Part shown: in pieces, positions 25,227 to 33,103 of the stretch | Position numbering within the stretch: the stretch's first letter is position 1 | How the letters are laid out: each line of letters begins with the position of its first letter | Assembly: GCA_963737365.1 (NCBI GenBank) | Contig: CAVTSD010000009.1 | Location: forward strand, 248,001 to 312,000 | Direction: 5' to 3' | Origin: Roseiarcus sp963737365 | GTDB lineage: Bacteria > Pseudomonadota > Alphaproteobacteria > Rhizobiales > Beijerinckiaceae | Length of the DNA stretch: 64,000 nucleotides | The notes under the pieces: model-generated | Seen by the model: the letters and a program-made list of their open reading frames with translations, nothing else | Told to the model about the DNA's origin: nothing | Database searches by the model: none | Program-made: the position numbers and the translations under genes

Positions 25227-26021
25227 TCACGCGGCGGTAACAACCCTCGCGAAGACGAGGACGTCCACCCGCTTCGCGCCCGCCCTCAGGAGCGCTCTGG
25301 AAGCCGCGTTGGCGGTCGCGCCGGAGGTTAACACGTCGTCCACCAGCACGACATTGAGGTCCCGAACCACCACGCTCTCGGCGATTCGGAACGCGCCCTG
25401 GACGTTTTCGGCTCTTTGCATTCGGCTCAAGCCCACCTGGCTGCGCGTCGCCTTGACGCGTCGTAAAGCCGCCAGATTGCACCGCCTTCCCGTTTGGCGA
25501 GAGATTTCCGTCGCCAGCGCGGCGGCCTGGTTGAACTGCCGACGCCATAGCCGAAGGGGATGGAGCGGCACCGGCGCGAGGAGATCCGCGTCGACCAGAA
25601 TGTCGGCGCCCGCGCGCGCCATCCAACTCGCGAGTGGCCGGGCAAGCTCCGCGCGGTCAGAATACTTCAACCGATGCACGAGCGTGCGGGCTGGCCCATC
25701 CTCGAACCTCGCCACCGCCCGGGCCCGGCCGAATGCCGGCGGATCGGCCATGGCCTGCGGCGAGATGAGCCCCTGCCCGAGATCCTGCTCGAACGGCGTG
25801 CCGAGGCGCTCGCAAAAGGGCCGCTCGATAAAGCGCATGGCGCTCCAGCATCGCGGGCACAGCGCGCCGTGCCGGTCCGTGGCGGCGCGGCAGGCAAGGC
25901 AAGTCGGCGGATAAAGCGCATCGAGCGCGGCGTGGGCCAGGCTTGAGGCAAGCGCGCCTGCGCGGCGCGCCCAGGGCGAGCCGTGGGCTTCATCCGCTTC
26001 AAGAGCCGAAGAGACGTTCAT
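25227..26021 (-). CDS. comF: ComF-family phosphoribosyltransferase-like protein
   Basis: A ComF/GntX-like protein of 264 residues. The N-terminal zinc-finger region is CLACRAATDRHGALCPRC with further Cys in FCERLG; the C-terminal phosphoribosyltransferase domain has the PRPP-binding motif NVVLVDDVLTSGATANAAS. In naturally competent bacteria ComF aids DNA uptake; in alphaproteobacteria the role is unproven. I chose ATG 26021 because the longer frame up to 26162 would overlap the divergent methyltransferase gene (start 26086). It heads the comF-grxC-DUF1178 group. Confidence 0.91.
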   Translation of the reverse strand: MNVSSALEADEAHGSPWARRAGALASSLAHAALDALYPPTCLACRAATDRHGALCPRCWSAMRFIERPFCERLGTPFEQDLGQGLISPQAMADPPAFGRARAVARFEDGPARTLVHRLKYSDRAELARPLASWMARAGADILVDADLLAPVPLHPLRLWRRQFNQAAALATEISRQTGRRCNLAALRRVKATRSQVGLSRMQRAENVQGAFRIAESVVVRDLNVVLVDDVLTSGATANAASRALLRAGAKRVDVLVFARVVTAA

Positions 26022-26085
26022 GGGCCGCAAGCTAGCGCGAACAGACGCTTTGCGCGAGGGGCGGTCTGGCGCATAAGAAGCGCCC

Positions 26086-26979
26086 ATGTCGGATCCGGCG
26101 CCGCCGCAGATTTTCGATCGAGCTTTGATCAATCGGCGCCTCGATCGCGCCTGGGCGCCCACCCGCGCGCAGTCTCAGGCGGATTTCCTGCTCGCGAGGG
26201 CCGCCGAAGATCTTCGTGACCGGCTGTCGCTCGTCAAACGGCGCTTTGCGCTTGCCGCCGATTTCGGCTCGCCCGGGCCGCATGGCGCGGCCGCGCTCGT
26301 GGCTTCCGGGCAGGTCGATTGCGTGATCCGGGTCGCCCCAACCGAGGCGAGCGGGGGACACGGCGATTTTCTTCCGACGGTTGGTGATCTCGAGCGCGTT
26401 CCACTCGTCGACGGACGTCTCGATCTCGCTGTCTCGTTGCTTGCGCTGCAGACGGTGAACGATCTGCCTGGCGCCTTGATCCAGATGCGGCGCGCGTTGA
26501 AAGGCGATGGTCTCTTGATTGGGGCCATGATCGGGGGCGAATCGCTGACCGAGCTGCGACAAAGCCTGACGATCGCCGAGAGCGAGATTCTTGGCGGCGT
26601 GTCGCCGCGTGTTGCGCCCTTCGTCGACGTGCGCGCCCTCGGAGGCCTGGCGCAGCGCGCGGGCTTAGCGCTGCCGGTCGTCGATCTCGATCGAGCCGTC
26701 GTACGCTACCCGGACCTGTTTGCGCTTTTTGCCGACCTCCGCGCTATGGGGGGCGCGAACGCACTGCACGCGCGCAGCCGCAAACCGCTGCGTCGCGAGG
26801 TTCTGCTGCGGGCCGCCGCCCTCTACGCTGAGCGCTTTGCCGATCCGGACGGGCGGCTGCGCGCGACCTTCGACTTAGTGTGGCTCGCAGCCTGGGCTCC
26901 GCACGAGAGCCAGCCGAAGCCGCTCGAGCCTGGATCGGCGACGATGTCGCTCGCGGATGCGCTTAAAGGCAGGCGTTAG
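26086..26979 (+). CDS. NDUFAF5-like SAM-dependent methyltransferase-fold protein
   Basis: A 297-residue protein with the class I methyltransferase fold, most like the alphaproteobacterial relatives of mitochondrial NDUFAF5, which hydroxylates an arginine in a complex I subunit. The N-terminus IFDRALINRRLDRAW is characteristic, as are the post-motif stretch DLAVSLLALQTVNDLPGALIQMRRALKGDGLLIGAM, GGESLTELRQSL and FVDVRALGGLAQRAGLALPVVD. The glycine-rich SAM loop (ADFGSPGPHGAAAL) departs from the usual G-x-G-x-G. It is divergent from comF, 64 bases between starts. Confidence 0.85.
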   Translation: MSDPAPPQIFDRALINRRLDRAWAPTRAQSQADFLLARAAEDLRDRLSLVKRRFALAADFGSPGPHGAAALVASGQVDCVIRVAPTEASGGHGDFLPTVGDLERVPLVDGRLDLAVSLLALQTVNDLPGALIQMRRALKGDGLLIGAMIGGESLTELRQSLTIAESEILGGVSPRVAPFVDVRALGGLAQRAGLALPVVDLDRAVVRYPDLFALFADLRAMGGANALHARSRKPLRREVLLRAAALYAERFADPDGRLRATFDLVWLAAWAPHESQPKPLEPGSATMSLADALKGRR

Positions 26980-27410
26980 GCCGCCGGCGCTTTTAGAGGG
27001 AATAGGCTCGGGCCCTCTGCTTGGCGGCGGGTCGTGTCGGTCGGTCGCACCCAGTTTGGGTTTTCTTGGCGGGTGGCCTTTTCGCTACGAAATCCCAACT
27101 TTTGAGCTATTGGTTTTCCTTGGATTTCCTTGGATTCTCTCGTCCGAATCGAGACTTTTCAATGGGTTACACGGATTTTTCTGAGAAACTTTTTTCCTCG
27201 CGCCCTTTCCAGTCTTCGGATCGCCGAACGGGAGCTTGCGGTCGAAGTGATGTGGATGCGCAGGATTGCCATGGGCCAAGCCTAACTTATTTTCTGATTT
27301 TATGAAAGGATTTGTCGTGCAAGCTGAATCCTTTGAGTTGCCTGGAGCCGCGCGCTCCCTAGGAGAAGGCCTTCGGCTTCGGTGCGGCAGATTGGATGCT
27401 CGGAGTTCAG
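26980..27410. other. 431-base gap with unusual composition, no recognised gene
   Basis: This gap between two converging genes is richer in A and T than its surroundings and holds the tandem motif CCTTGGATTT/CCTTGGATTC at 27118-27137. Open frames exist on both strands (for example 27085-27513 minus), but none has family features or a ribosome-binding site. I see no terminator or RNA gene. It may be a repeat or a remnant of mobile DNA; I cannot name it. Confidence 0.45.
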
Positions 27411-28334
27411 TCAGGCGCGCCTCGTGGCTAGGGTGGTCCGACGCGCTTCGGTCAGCGCCATCGATCGGCCTGTGAGGGCGACCCCACCCAGCACAAGCGC
27501 CAGTCCCGCCCAAGCTGAGGGCGCGATCGGTTCGGCGAGCACGATCGCCCCGCCGACGACTCCGATCAGAGGCGCGATGTAGTTGTTGAGAGTGGCGAAG
27601 GTCGGCCTCTCCTCATTCACGAGCCGGAAATACACGTAATAGGCGAGCGCGGTGTTGAAGACGCCGAGCGCGCCGATCGCCAGGATCGGCGCCATTGGAG
27701 CGTGGGCGGCAATTGCGAGCAGCGACGGCGCCTTTAGGATCAGGCCGATCAGCGCGAGGAAAAGCGTCGAAAGCGTCATCGACACGGTCACAGCTCTCAC
27801 TGCGCCGATCTCCTTCGTCGCCGCGCCGGAGATGATCGCGCCGGTTCCATAGGAAATGCCCGCCGCCAGTGCGAGGCCCCGCCCGAGGGCGGAGTGGGCG
27901 CCGGTTTGCGCACCCGGCGACCAGAAGGCGACTGCGACCCCCACGAAGCCGAGGGCCAGGCCGAAGGCGGCGAGCCACGTCCAGCGGTCCTGCGATCCTA
28001 AAAAGCGGCCGAACAGAAAAACGAAGATGGGCTGGGCGCCCATCATCAGCGCCATATCGGCGCTCGTCGTCAGCATCGCCGCTTTGCCGAGCAGGAGGAA
28101 TGGGATGACCTGCCCGATCAGCGCGAGCGCAAGAAGTTTGGCCCACAGCCCAGGTCGCGATCCCGGCCAGATCCTGCCCGAAAGTCCGCTCGTCACCAGC
28201 ATCGCCGCCGCCGCGACGGCGACGCGCGCAAGGGCGAAATTGAACGGATCGAAGGCGCGCGAGGCAATCTTGATCAAGAGAAAGGAGGAGCCCCATAGAA
28301 ACGATAGGAAGGCTAGCCCGGCATACGCCGCCAT
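27411..28334 (-). CDS. EamA/DMT-superfamily transporter
   Basis: A drug/metabolite-superfamily membrane protein of 307 residues with ten hydrophobic helices in two EamA repeats. The first begins GLAFLSFLWGSSFLLIKIASR, the classic N-terminal EamA pattern. The second begins around GLALAAGISYGTGAIISGAA and ends LNNYIAPLIGVVGGAIVLAE with the conserved EPI. Such proteins export amino acids, purines or similar metabolites. I chose ATG 28334 rather than 28427 because the longer version overlaps the end of dnaE2. The substrate is unknown. Confidence 0.87.
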   Translation of the reverse strand: MAAYAGLAFLSFLWGSSFLLIKIASRAFDPFNFALARVAVAAAAMLVTSGLSGRIWPGSRPGLWAKLLALALIGQVIPFLLLGKAAMLTTSADMALMMGAQPIFVFLFGRFLGSQDRWTWLAAFGLALGFVGVAVAFWSPGAQTGAHSALGRGLALAAGISYGTGAIISGAATKEIGAVRAVTVSMTLSTLFLALIGLILKAPSLLAIAAHAPMAPILAIGALGVFNTALAYYVYFRLVNEERPTFATLNNYIAPLIGVVGGAIVLAEPIAPSAWAGLALVLGGVALTGRSMALTEARRTTLATRRA

Positions 28335-28386
28335 GGAGTTCTCAGGGTTTGAAAGGGTGGGAACTAGGCGGGTCGGCTTGAGGGCG

Positions 28387-31300
28387 TCAACGAAAATTCC
28401 GCCCCGCGGGCATGGCTTCGGCGACATCCATTGTCTCGATTGGCTCGCTTGGAAGCTTGGCGCGGGGGTCGTCGAGACGCGGCGGCCCGGCGAAGCGGTT
28501 GCCCTGGCGCTTTTGCGCCATCGTCATTTGCGGCCGGCGAACCTCGTCGGCGTGCGCGAGAGCGCTGATCGTCTGGCCCGCTTCGGACAGAAGTCCAAGC
28601 ATCGGCGTCAGGTCGTTCATGCGTTCGGCGACGATATGAATGACCCCTTGCTCGCTCTGCAGCTTGCCGGTCACCGCGACAAAACGCGCGCCAAGCACGA
28701 TTGCGCGCAGGCGTTCGAAGATCTTTGGCCATACGATGATATTGGCGACGCCCGTTTCGTCCTCCAGCGTCATGAAGATGACGCCCGCGGCGGTGCCAGG
28801 ACGCTGTCGCACCAGCACGAGCCCAGCCACGGTTACGCGCTCGCCGTTCTTGACCGAACGCAGCGCTTCCGAGCGCAGGATTCCACGCGCCAAAAGGCGG
28901 GCGCGCATGAACGAGGCGGGATGAGCCTTGAGCGACAAGGACAAGCGCCGATAATCCTCGACCACATGCGCGCCGAGCGGCATCGGCGGCAATTGCGCGT
29001 CAGGCTCCGTCTCGCGCTTCGGCTGGCTCGCGAACAGCGGCAGATCATCCTGGTCGCCCACGCGATCGAGGGCGCGCACCGCCCATAACGCTTGGCGCCG
29101 ATCGAGGCCCAGCGATCGGAAAGCGTCGGCGTCGGCAAGCCGCTCCAGAACAGTCGAGCTCAACCCGCTCCGCAGCCATAAGTCGCGCACGGAATCGTAG
29201 CCCTGACCGCGCGCCTTCGTGAGTTCGCGCATGTCCTTTTCCTTGACGCCGATGATTTGTCGGAAGCCCAAGCGCACCGCATGGGTCGTAAGGATGTCAG
29301 GCGCCATCTCGGCGTGCCGAGGGTGTATCCCTTCTCGCCCCGGGAGAAGGCGGTTCGAAGGACCGGGTGAGGGTTCACCCTCACCCCCAACCCCTCTCCC
29401 CATAGCCCGTCGAGAGACGGGCGTTCTTACGAACGCCCTATCAGGAAAAGGGAGTAAAGCCTCCAGCGTGCAATCCCAATCGGACAGGTTCACGTCGACT
29501 TCGCACACTTCGACCCCGTGTTCGCACGCATCGCGCACAAGCTGAGCGGGTGCGTAAAAGCCAAGCGGCTGGGCGTTCAACATGGCCGCGACGAAGACAT
29601 CCGGATAGCGGCATTTCATCCAGCAAGAATCGTAGACAAGGAGCGCAAAGCTCGCCGCATGGCTCTCGGGAAAGCCGTATTCGCCAAAGCCCTCGATCTG
29701 ATGAAAGCAACGCTCGGCGAAATCGCGCGGATAGCCTTTGGCGGTCATGCCCTCGACCATCTTCTCCTGAAAATTCTGGATCGTGCCGGATCGACGAAAT
29801 GTCGCCATTGCGCGGCGCAACTTGTCGGCTTCCGATGGCGTGAAGCCAGCGGCCACGATGGCGATCTTCATCGCCTGCTCCTGGAACAGCGGCACGCCGA
29901 GGGTCTTGTTCAGAACCGCCTCAAGTTCCTTTGAGGGATAGGAAACATCCTCGAGGCCCTGCCGACGACGCAAATAGGGGTGCACCATGTCGCCCTGGAT
30001 CGGGCCGGGCCGTACGATCGCAACCTCGATGACGAGATCGTAGAACTTTGCCGGCTTGAGCCGCGGCAGCATCGACATCTGCGCGCGGCTTTCGATCTGG
30101 AACACGCCGATCGTATCCGCGCGCTGGATCATGGCGTAGACGCACGGCTCCTCGGAGGGAATGGCGCCCAGGGTCAGCCGCTCGCCGTAATGTTTGTCGA
30201 GAAGCCTGAAGCCCTTGCTCAGCGCCGTCAGCATGCCGAGCGCCAGCACGTCGACCTTGAGAAGTCCGAGCGCATCGAGATCGTCCTTGTCCCACTCGAC
30301 CATCGTACGCTCTTTCATGGCCGTGTTCATTACCGGCATGACTTCGTCGAGCCGGTCGCGGGTGATGACGAAGCCGCCGCTGTGCTGGGTCAGATGGCGC
30401 GGAAAACCAATCAGCGCCTTCGCCATCTCAAGCGCGAGCTTGAGCGTCGGATCGGCGGGATTGAGTCCGACCGCGCGGACGCGATCCTCGCCGATCGGTC
30501 CCGTCTCCTGGCCCCAGGCAGTCCCGTTGAGGGCTGCGATGACATCGTCCGAGAGGCTGAAGACCTTGGCTGTTTCGCGGATCGCTGAACGGGTGCGGTA
30601 AGTGATCACTGCGGCGGCGAGGCTGGCGCGCTCACGCCCATAACGCTCATAGATATATTGGATCACCTCCTCGCGCCGCTCGTGCTCGAAGTCGACGTCG
30701 ATGTCCGGCGGCTCGTTGCGCTCGGGCGAGATGAAACGCTCGAACAGAAGATCGAAATTCGCCGGATTGACCTCCGTGATCCGAAGGCAATAGCAAACGG
30801 CGGAATTGGCGGCGGAGCCTCGGCCCTGACAGAGGATGTCCTGCGAGCGCGCGAAGCGCACGATGTCATGCACGGTGAGGAAATAAGGCGCGTAGTCGAG
30901 CGAGGCGATCAGCGCGAGCTCATATGTGAGCGCTTCGCGCGTGCGCTCCGGAACGCCGTCCGGATAGCGCATTGCCGCACCCTCCCAGGCGAAGGCTTCG
31001 AGCGCCTCCTGGGGCGTTGCATGGCCCTCGCGCAGCTCTTCGGGATAGCGATGCCTGAGTTCGTCGAGACTGAAGGCGAGGCCGTCGAGGAAGCGCATCG
31101 TCTCCGCGACGGCCTCAGGCGCCTCGGCGAAGAGCCGCGTCATTTCACGCGGGGCTTTGAGATGGCGCTCGGCGTTGGCTTGGGTGAGCCGCCCGGCGGC
31201 CTCGAGCGTGGTCTTCTCGCGGATACAGGTCAGGACATCGGCAAGCGTGCGCCGCTCTGGCGAATGCATCAGCACGTCGTTGGTCGCCATCAATGGCGCG

Positions 31301-31896
31301 CCGACGGCGCGCGCGAGCGCAACGCGCCGCGCCAGCCCGCCACGCATGTCGCCGCCGTAAGTCAGGCTTGCGCCGATCCATAGTCGCTTGTCGAAGACGT
31401 CGCGCAAGCGGACGACAGCAGCGCCCGCATCCATCTCCTTGTAGCCGAGCTTTTCCTTGGCTCCTGGTGGGAGGTCTTTGGCAGAGGAGGAAGGGAGCGC
31501 CACGATCTGTAGCCCTTGGCCTCGCTCCAGAAGATCATCGAGGATGAGCCAGCATTCGCCTTTAGGCGCACGCAAGTTGCCCTCGGTCAGAATCCGGCAG
31601 AGCCGGCCATAGGCCGCGCGGTCCTTTGGATAGACGAGCGCGTCAGGAGAGCCATCGATGAACACGAGACGTGCGCCCGGAACGACCCGCGTGCCAGCCA
31701 TCGCCTCGCCGTTCTCGCGTGCGAAGGTGTGGGCGCGTACGATTCCGGCGAGTGAGTTGCGGTCGGCGATGCCGATGCCGGCGAGGCTAAGCTCGGCGGC
31801 GCGCGCGACCATTTCCTCGGGATGCGAAGCTCCGCGCAGAAACGAGAAATTCGTCATCGCCGCCAATTCGGCGAATCGCGGCTCGAGCCGGATCAA
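28387..31896 (-). CDS. dnaE2: Error-prone DNA polymerase III alpha subunit DnaE2
   Basis: DnaE2 is the SOS-induced C-family polymerase used for mutagenic lesion bypass. The 1169-residue protein has the N-terminal PHP domain (TNFSFLRGASHPEEMVARA), the polymerase core with the catalytic aspartates in NEPPDIDVDFEHERREEVI (near residue 395), FVITRDRLDEVMPVMNTAM, and a C-terminal OB-fold (GLVLVRQRPGTAAGVIFMTL). It starts like DnaE2, not the replicative DnaE1. A LexA box lies 40 bases upstream. About 45 residues near 812-857, between SDWDCTLE and HPRHAEMAPDILTTHAVRLG, are encoded by a palindromic repeat inserted in frame. No imuA or imuB gene adjoins it, unlike the usual imuA-imuB-dnaE2 cassette. 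Confidence 0.95.
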   Translation of the reverse strand: MIRLEPRFAELAAMTNFSFLRGASHPEEMVARAAELSLAGIGIADRNSLAGIVRAHTFARENGEAMAGTRVVPGARLVFIDGSPDALVYPKDRAAYGRLCRILTEGNLRAPKGECWLILDDLLERGQGLQIVALPSSSAKDLPPGAKEKLGYKEMDAGAAVVRLRDVFDKRLWIGASLTYGGDMRGGLARRVALARAVGAPLMATNDVLMHSPERRTLADVLTCIREKTTLEAAGRLTQANAERHLKAPREMTRLFAEAPEAVAETMRFLDGLAFSLDELRHRYPEELREGHATPQEALEAFAWEGAAMRYPDGVPERTREALTYELALIASLDYAPYFLTVHDIVRFARSQDILCQGRGSAANSAVCYCLRITEVNPANFDLLFERFISPERNEPPDIDVDFEHERREEVIQYIYERYGRERASLAAAVITYRTRSAIRETAKVFSLSDDVIAALNGTAWGQETGPIGEDRVRAVGLNPADPTLKLALEMAKALIGFPRHLTQHSGGFVITRDRLDEVMPVMNTAMKERTMVEWDKDDLDALGLLKVDVLALGMLTALSKGFRLLDKHYGERLTLGAIPSEEPCVYAMIQRADTIGVFQIESRAQMSMLPRLKPAKFYDLVIEVAIVRPGPIQGDMVHPYLRRRQGLEDVSYPSKELEAVLNKTLGVPLFQEQAMKIAIVAAGFTPSEADKLRRAMATFRRSGTIQNFQEKMVEGMTAKGYPRDFAERCFHQIEGFGEYGFPESHAASFALLVYDSCWMKCRYPDVFVAAMLNAQPLGFYAPAQLVRDACEHGVEVCEVDVNLSDWDCTLEALLPFPDRAFVRTPVSRRAMGRGVGGEGEPSPGPSNRLLPGREGIHPRHAEMAPDILTTHAVRLGFRQIIGVKEKDMRELTKARGQGYDSVRDLWLRSGLSSTVLERLADADAFRSLGLDRRQALWAVRALDRVGDQDDLPLFASQPKRETEPDAQLPPMPLGAHVVEDYRRLSLSLKAHPASFMRARLLARGILRSEALRSVKNGERVTVAGLVLVRQRPGTAAGVIFMTLEDETGVANIIVWPKIFERLRAIVLGARFVAVTGKLQSEQGVIHIVAERMNDLTPMLGLLSEAGQTISALAHADEVRRPQMTMAQKRQGNRFAGPPRLDDPRAKLPSEPIETMDVAEAMPAGRNFR
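29330..29438. repeat. Palindromic multi-hairpin repeat inserted in frame in dnaE2
   Basis: Four hairpins lie side by side. 29330-29350: 7-bp stem, CCTTCTC/GAGAAGG. 29365-29386: 9-bp stem GGGTGAGGG with loop TTCA. 29405-29422: 7-bp stem GCCCGTC with loop GAGA. 29419-29438: 8-bp stem GGGCGTTC with loop TTAC. The CCCTCACCC and CCCCTCTCCCC wording is that of intergenic palindromic repeats common in rhizobial genomes. No stop codon or frame change results in dnaE2. The insertion limits are about 29325-29460. Confidence 0.8.
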
Positions 31897-31935
31897 GGAG
31901 GCGCCGCTCCTTTTAGGATGCGAAAAGTAGGGCTA

Positions 31936-31950
31936 GAACAAAGATAGAAC
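31936..31950 (-). promoter_or_regulatory. LexA (SOS) box of dnaE2
   Basis: GAAC-AAAGATA-GAAC on the plus strand (GTTC-N7-GTTC on the minus strand) is an exact match to the alphaproteobacterial LexA consensus. It ends 40 bases before the dnaE2 start at 31896, where a repressor would cover the promoter. This supports SOS control of dnaE2. Confidence 0.85.
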
Positions 31951-32041
31951 AATTGGAGGCAAAAACACAAGCGCCAAGGCTTTCCGGACACTTCACTTGG
32001 GCGCGCGCGGTTTCAAATCGCGCAACGCGCGACAGGAAGGC

Positions 32042-33043
32042 CTACGTCCTCTCGCTGCCGCTCCCGTCAGCGAGACGCGCCACCGCGTCGAAGAAGAGCT
32101 TGCGAAAGCGTTCGGCGTCGACCGCGACGGCGACTTCGGTATTGGCGAGCCGGCCCCACTGGCCGCGCCAGTCGACGATGGTGGCGCCGGTCGTCAAGCG
32201 CCCGGTGGTTTCGACATCGACGGCCGCGAGGCGCGTTTCGACCAGCGTCGGATCGAGCGCGACCGCGACCGCCAATGGGTCGTGCATGGTGAAAATGCGC
32301 TTGCCGATCGTTTTTTCCATGCGCTCGAAATAAAAGCGCGACGCATCCTCGAGGAAGCGCGTGAGCTTGGCTCCGCGCGGCTTGCCAGCGATGCGCGAGG
32401 CGATCGCCGCAATGTCGCTCTCGTCGATGATCGTCTTGCGGGTGACGTCGAGGCCGATTGCGATCACCGGCGCGGCGCCGACGCCGCCAAAGGCGCGAAA
32501 GACGACCCGCGCCGCCTCCGCATCGTGCCAGATGTTGAATTCGGCCGAGGGCGTGACATTTCCCGAATCGGAATAGGCGCCGCCCATGATGACGAACCGC
32601 TTGACGAGGCGCGGCAGTTCCGGCTCGCGCATGACCGCGAGGGCGATATTCGTCAGCGGCCCGACGGCGCAAAGTATAAGGCGCCCTGGGTGCGATCGCG
32701 CCGCTGTGATGATCGAATCCGCGGCATGCAGCGTGTCCCGAAGGTCTTCAGGATCCGGCAAGATGGCATGGCCAAGGCCGGTCATGCCATGAATTTCGCT
32801 CGCGTCCCTTGCAGCAATGGAAATCGCCGTCGCCGCGCCCGGCCAGACCGGGATATCCGCTCGTCCCGCAAGCGCGAGGACGGCGCGGGTGTTACGCGTC
32901 GCGGCGGCGAGGGAGACGTTGCCGACGACCGTCGAGACGCCGAGGATTTGTGTCCCCTCATGCGCGCTGGCGTAGAGGAGCGCGAACGCGTCGTCGATGC
33001 CGGTGTCGACGTCGATGACAAGAGGCTCAGAGTGTTGGGACAT
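32042..33043 (-). CDS. Nucleoside hydrolase
   Basis: An inosine-uridine-preferring nucleoside hydrolase, which cuts nucleosides into base and ribose for salvage. The N-terminal Ca-binding cluster VIDVDTGIDDAFALLYA carries the DxDxxxDD aspartates (D11, D13, D17, D18). The downstream HGMTGLGHAILP, ILCAVGPLTNIALAV and the AEFNIWHDAEAARVVF segment with the ligand Asp follow the family order, ending with the FTMHDPLAVAVALDP histidine-aspartate region. The 333-residue length is standard. It lies 61 bases downstream of the MATE gene on the same strand. The base preference is not visible from sequence. Confidence 0.94.
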   Translation of the reverse strand: MSQHSEPLVIDVDTGIDDAFALLYASAHEGTQILGVSTVVGNVSLAAATRNTRAVLALAGRADIPVWPGAATAISIAARDASEIHGMTGLGHAILPDPEDLRDTLHAADSIITAARSHPGRLILCAVGPLTNIALAVMREPELPRLVKRFVIMGGAYSDSGNVTPSAEFNIWHDAEAARVVFRAFGGVGAAPVIAIGLDVTRKTIIDESDIAAIASRIAGKPRGAKLTRFLEDASRFYFERMEKTIGKRIFTMHDPLAVAVALDPTLVETRLAAVDVETTGRLTTGATIVDWRGQWGRLANTEVAVAVDAERFRKLFFDAVARLADGSGSERT

Positions 33044-33103
33044 GGCGCCAATCTTCCTCGGTCCTATGCGCCCCTCGACATTGTGGCAGGGCGCGACCCA
33101 AGG

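Noticed and set aside
27085..27513. A 142-codon ORF in the gap after the methyltransferase gene
   Set aside because: It runs into the end of the DMT transporter gene, lacks a ribosome-binding site and looks like no protein family I know.
28387..31896. Replicative polymerase DnaE1
   Set aside because: The N-terminal motif, length and LexA box fit DnaE2, and there is no DnaE1-type C-terminal beta/tau-binding extension.
31980..32041. tRNA-like TTCAAATC near 32013
   Set aside because: No acceptor or anticodon stem could be built around it.
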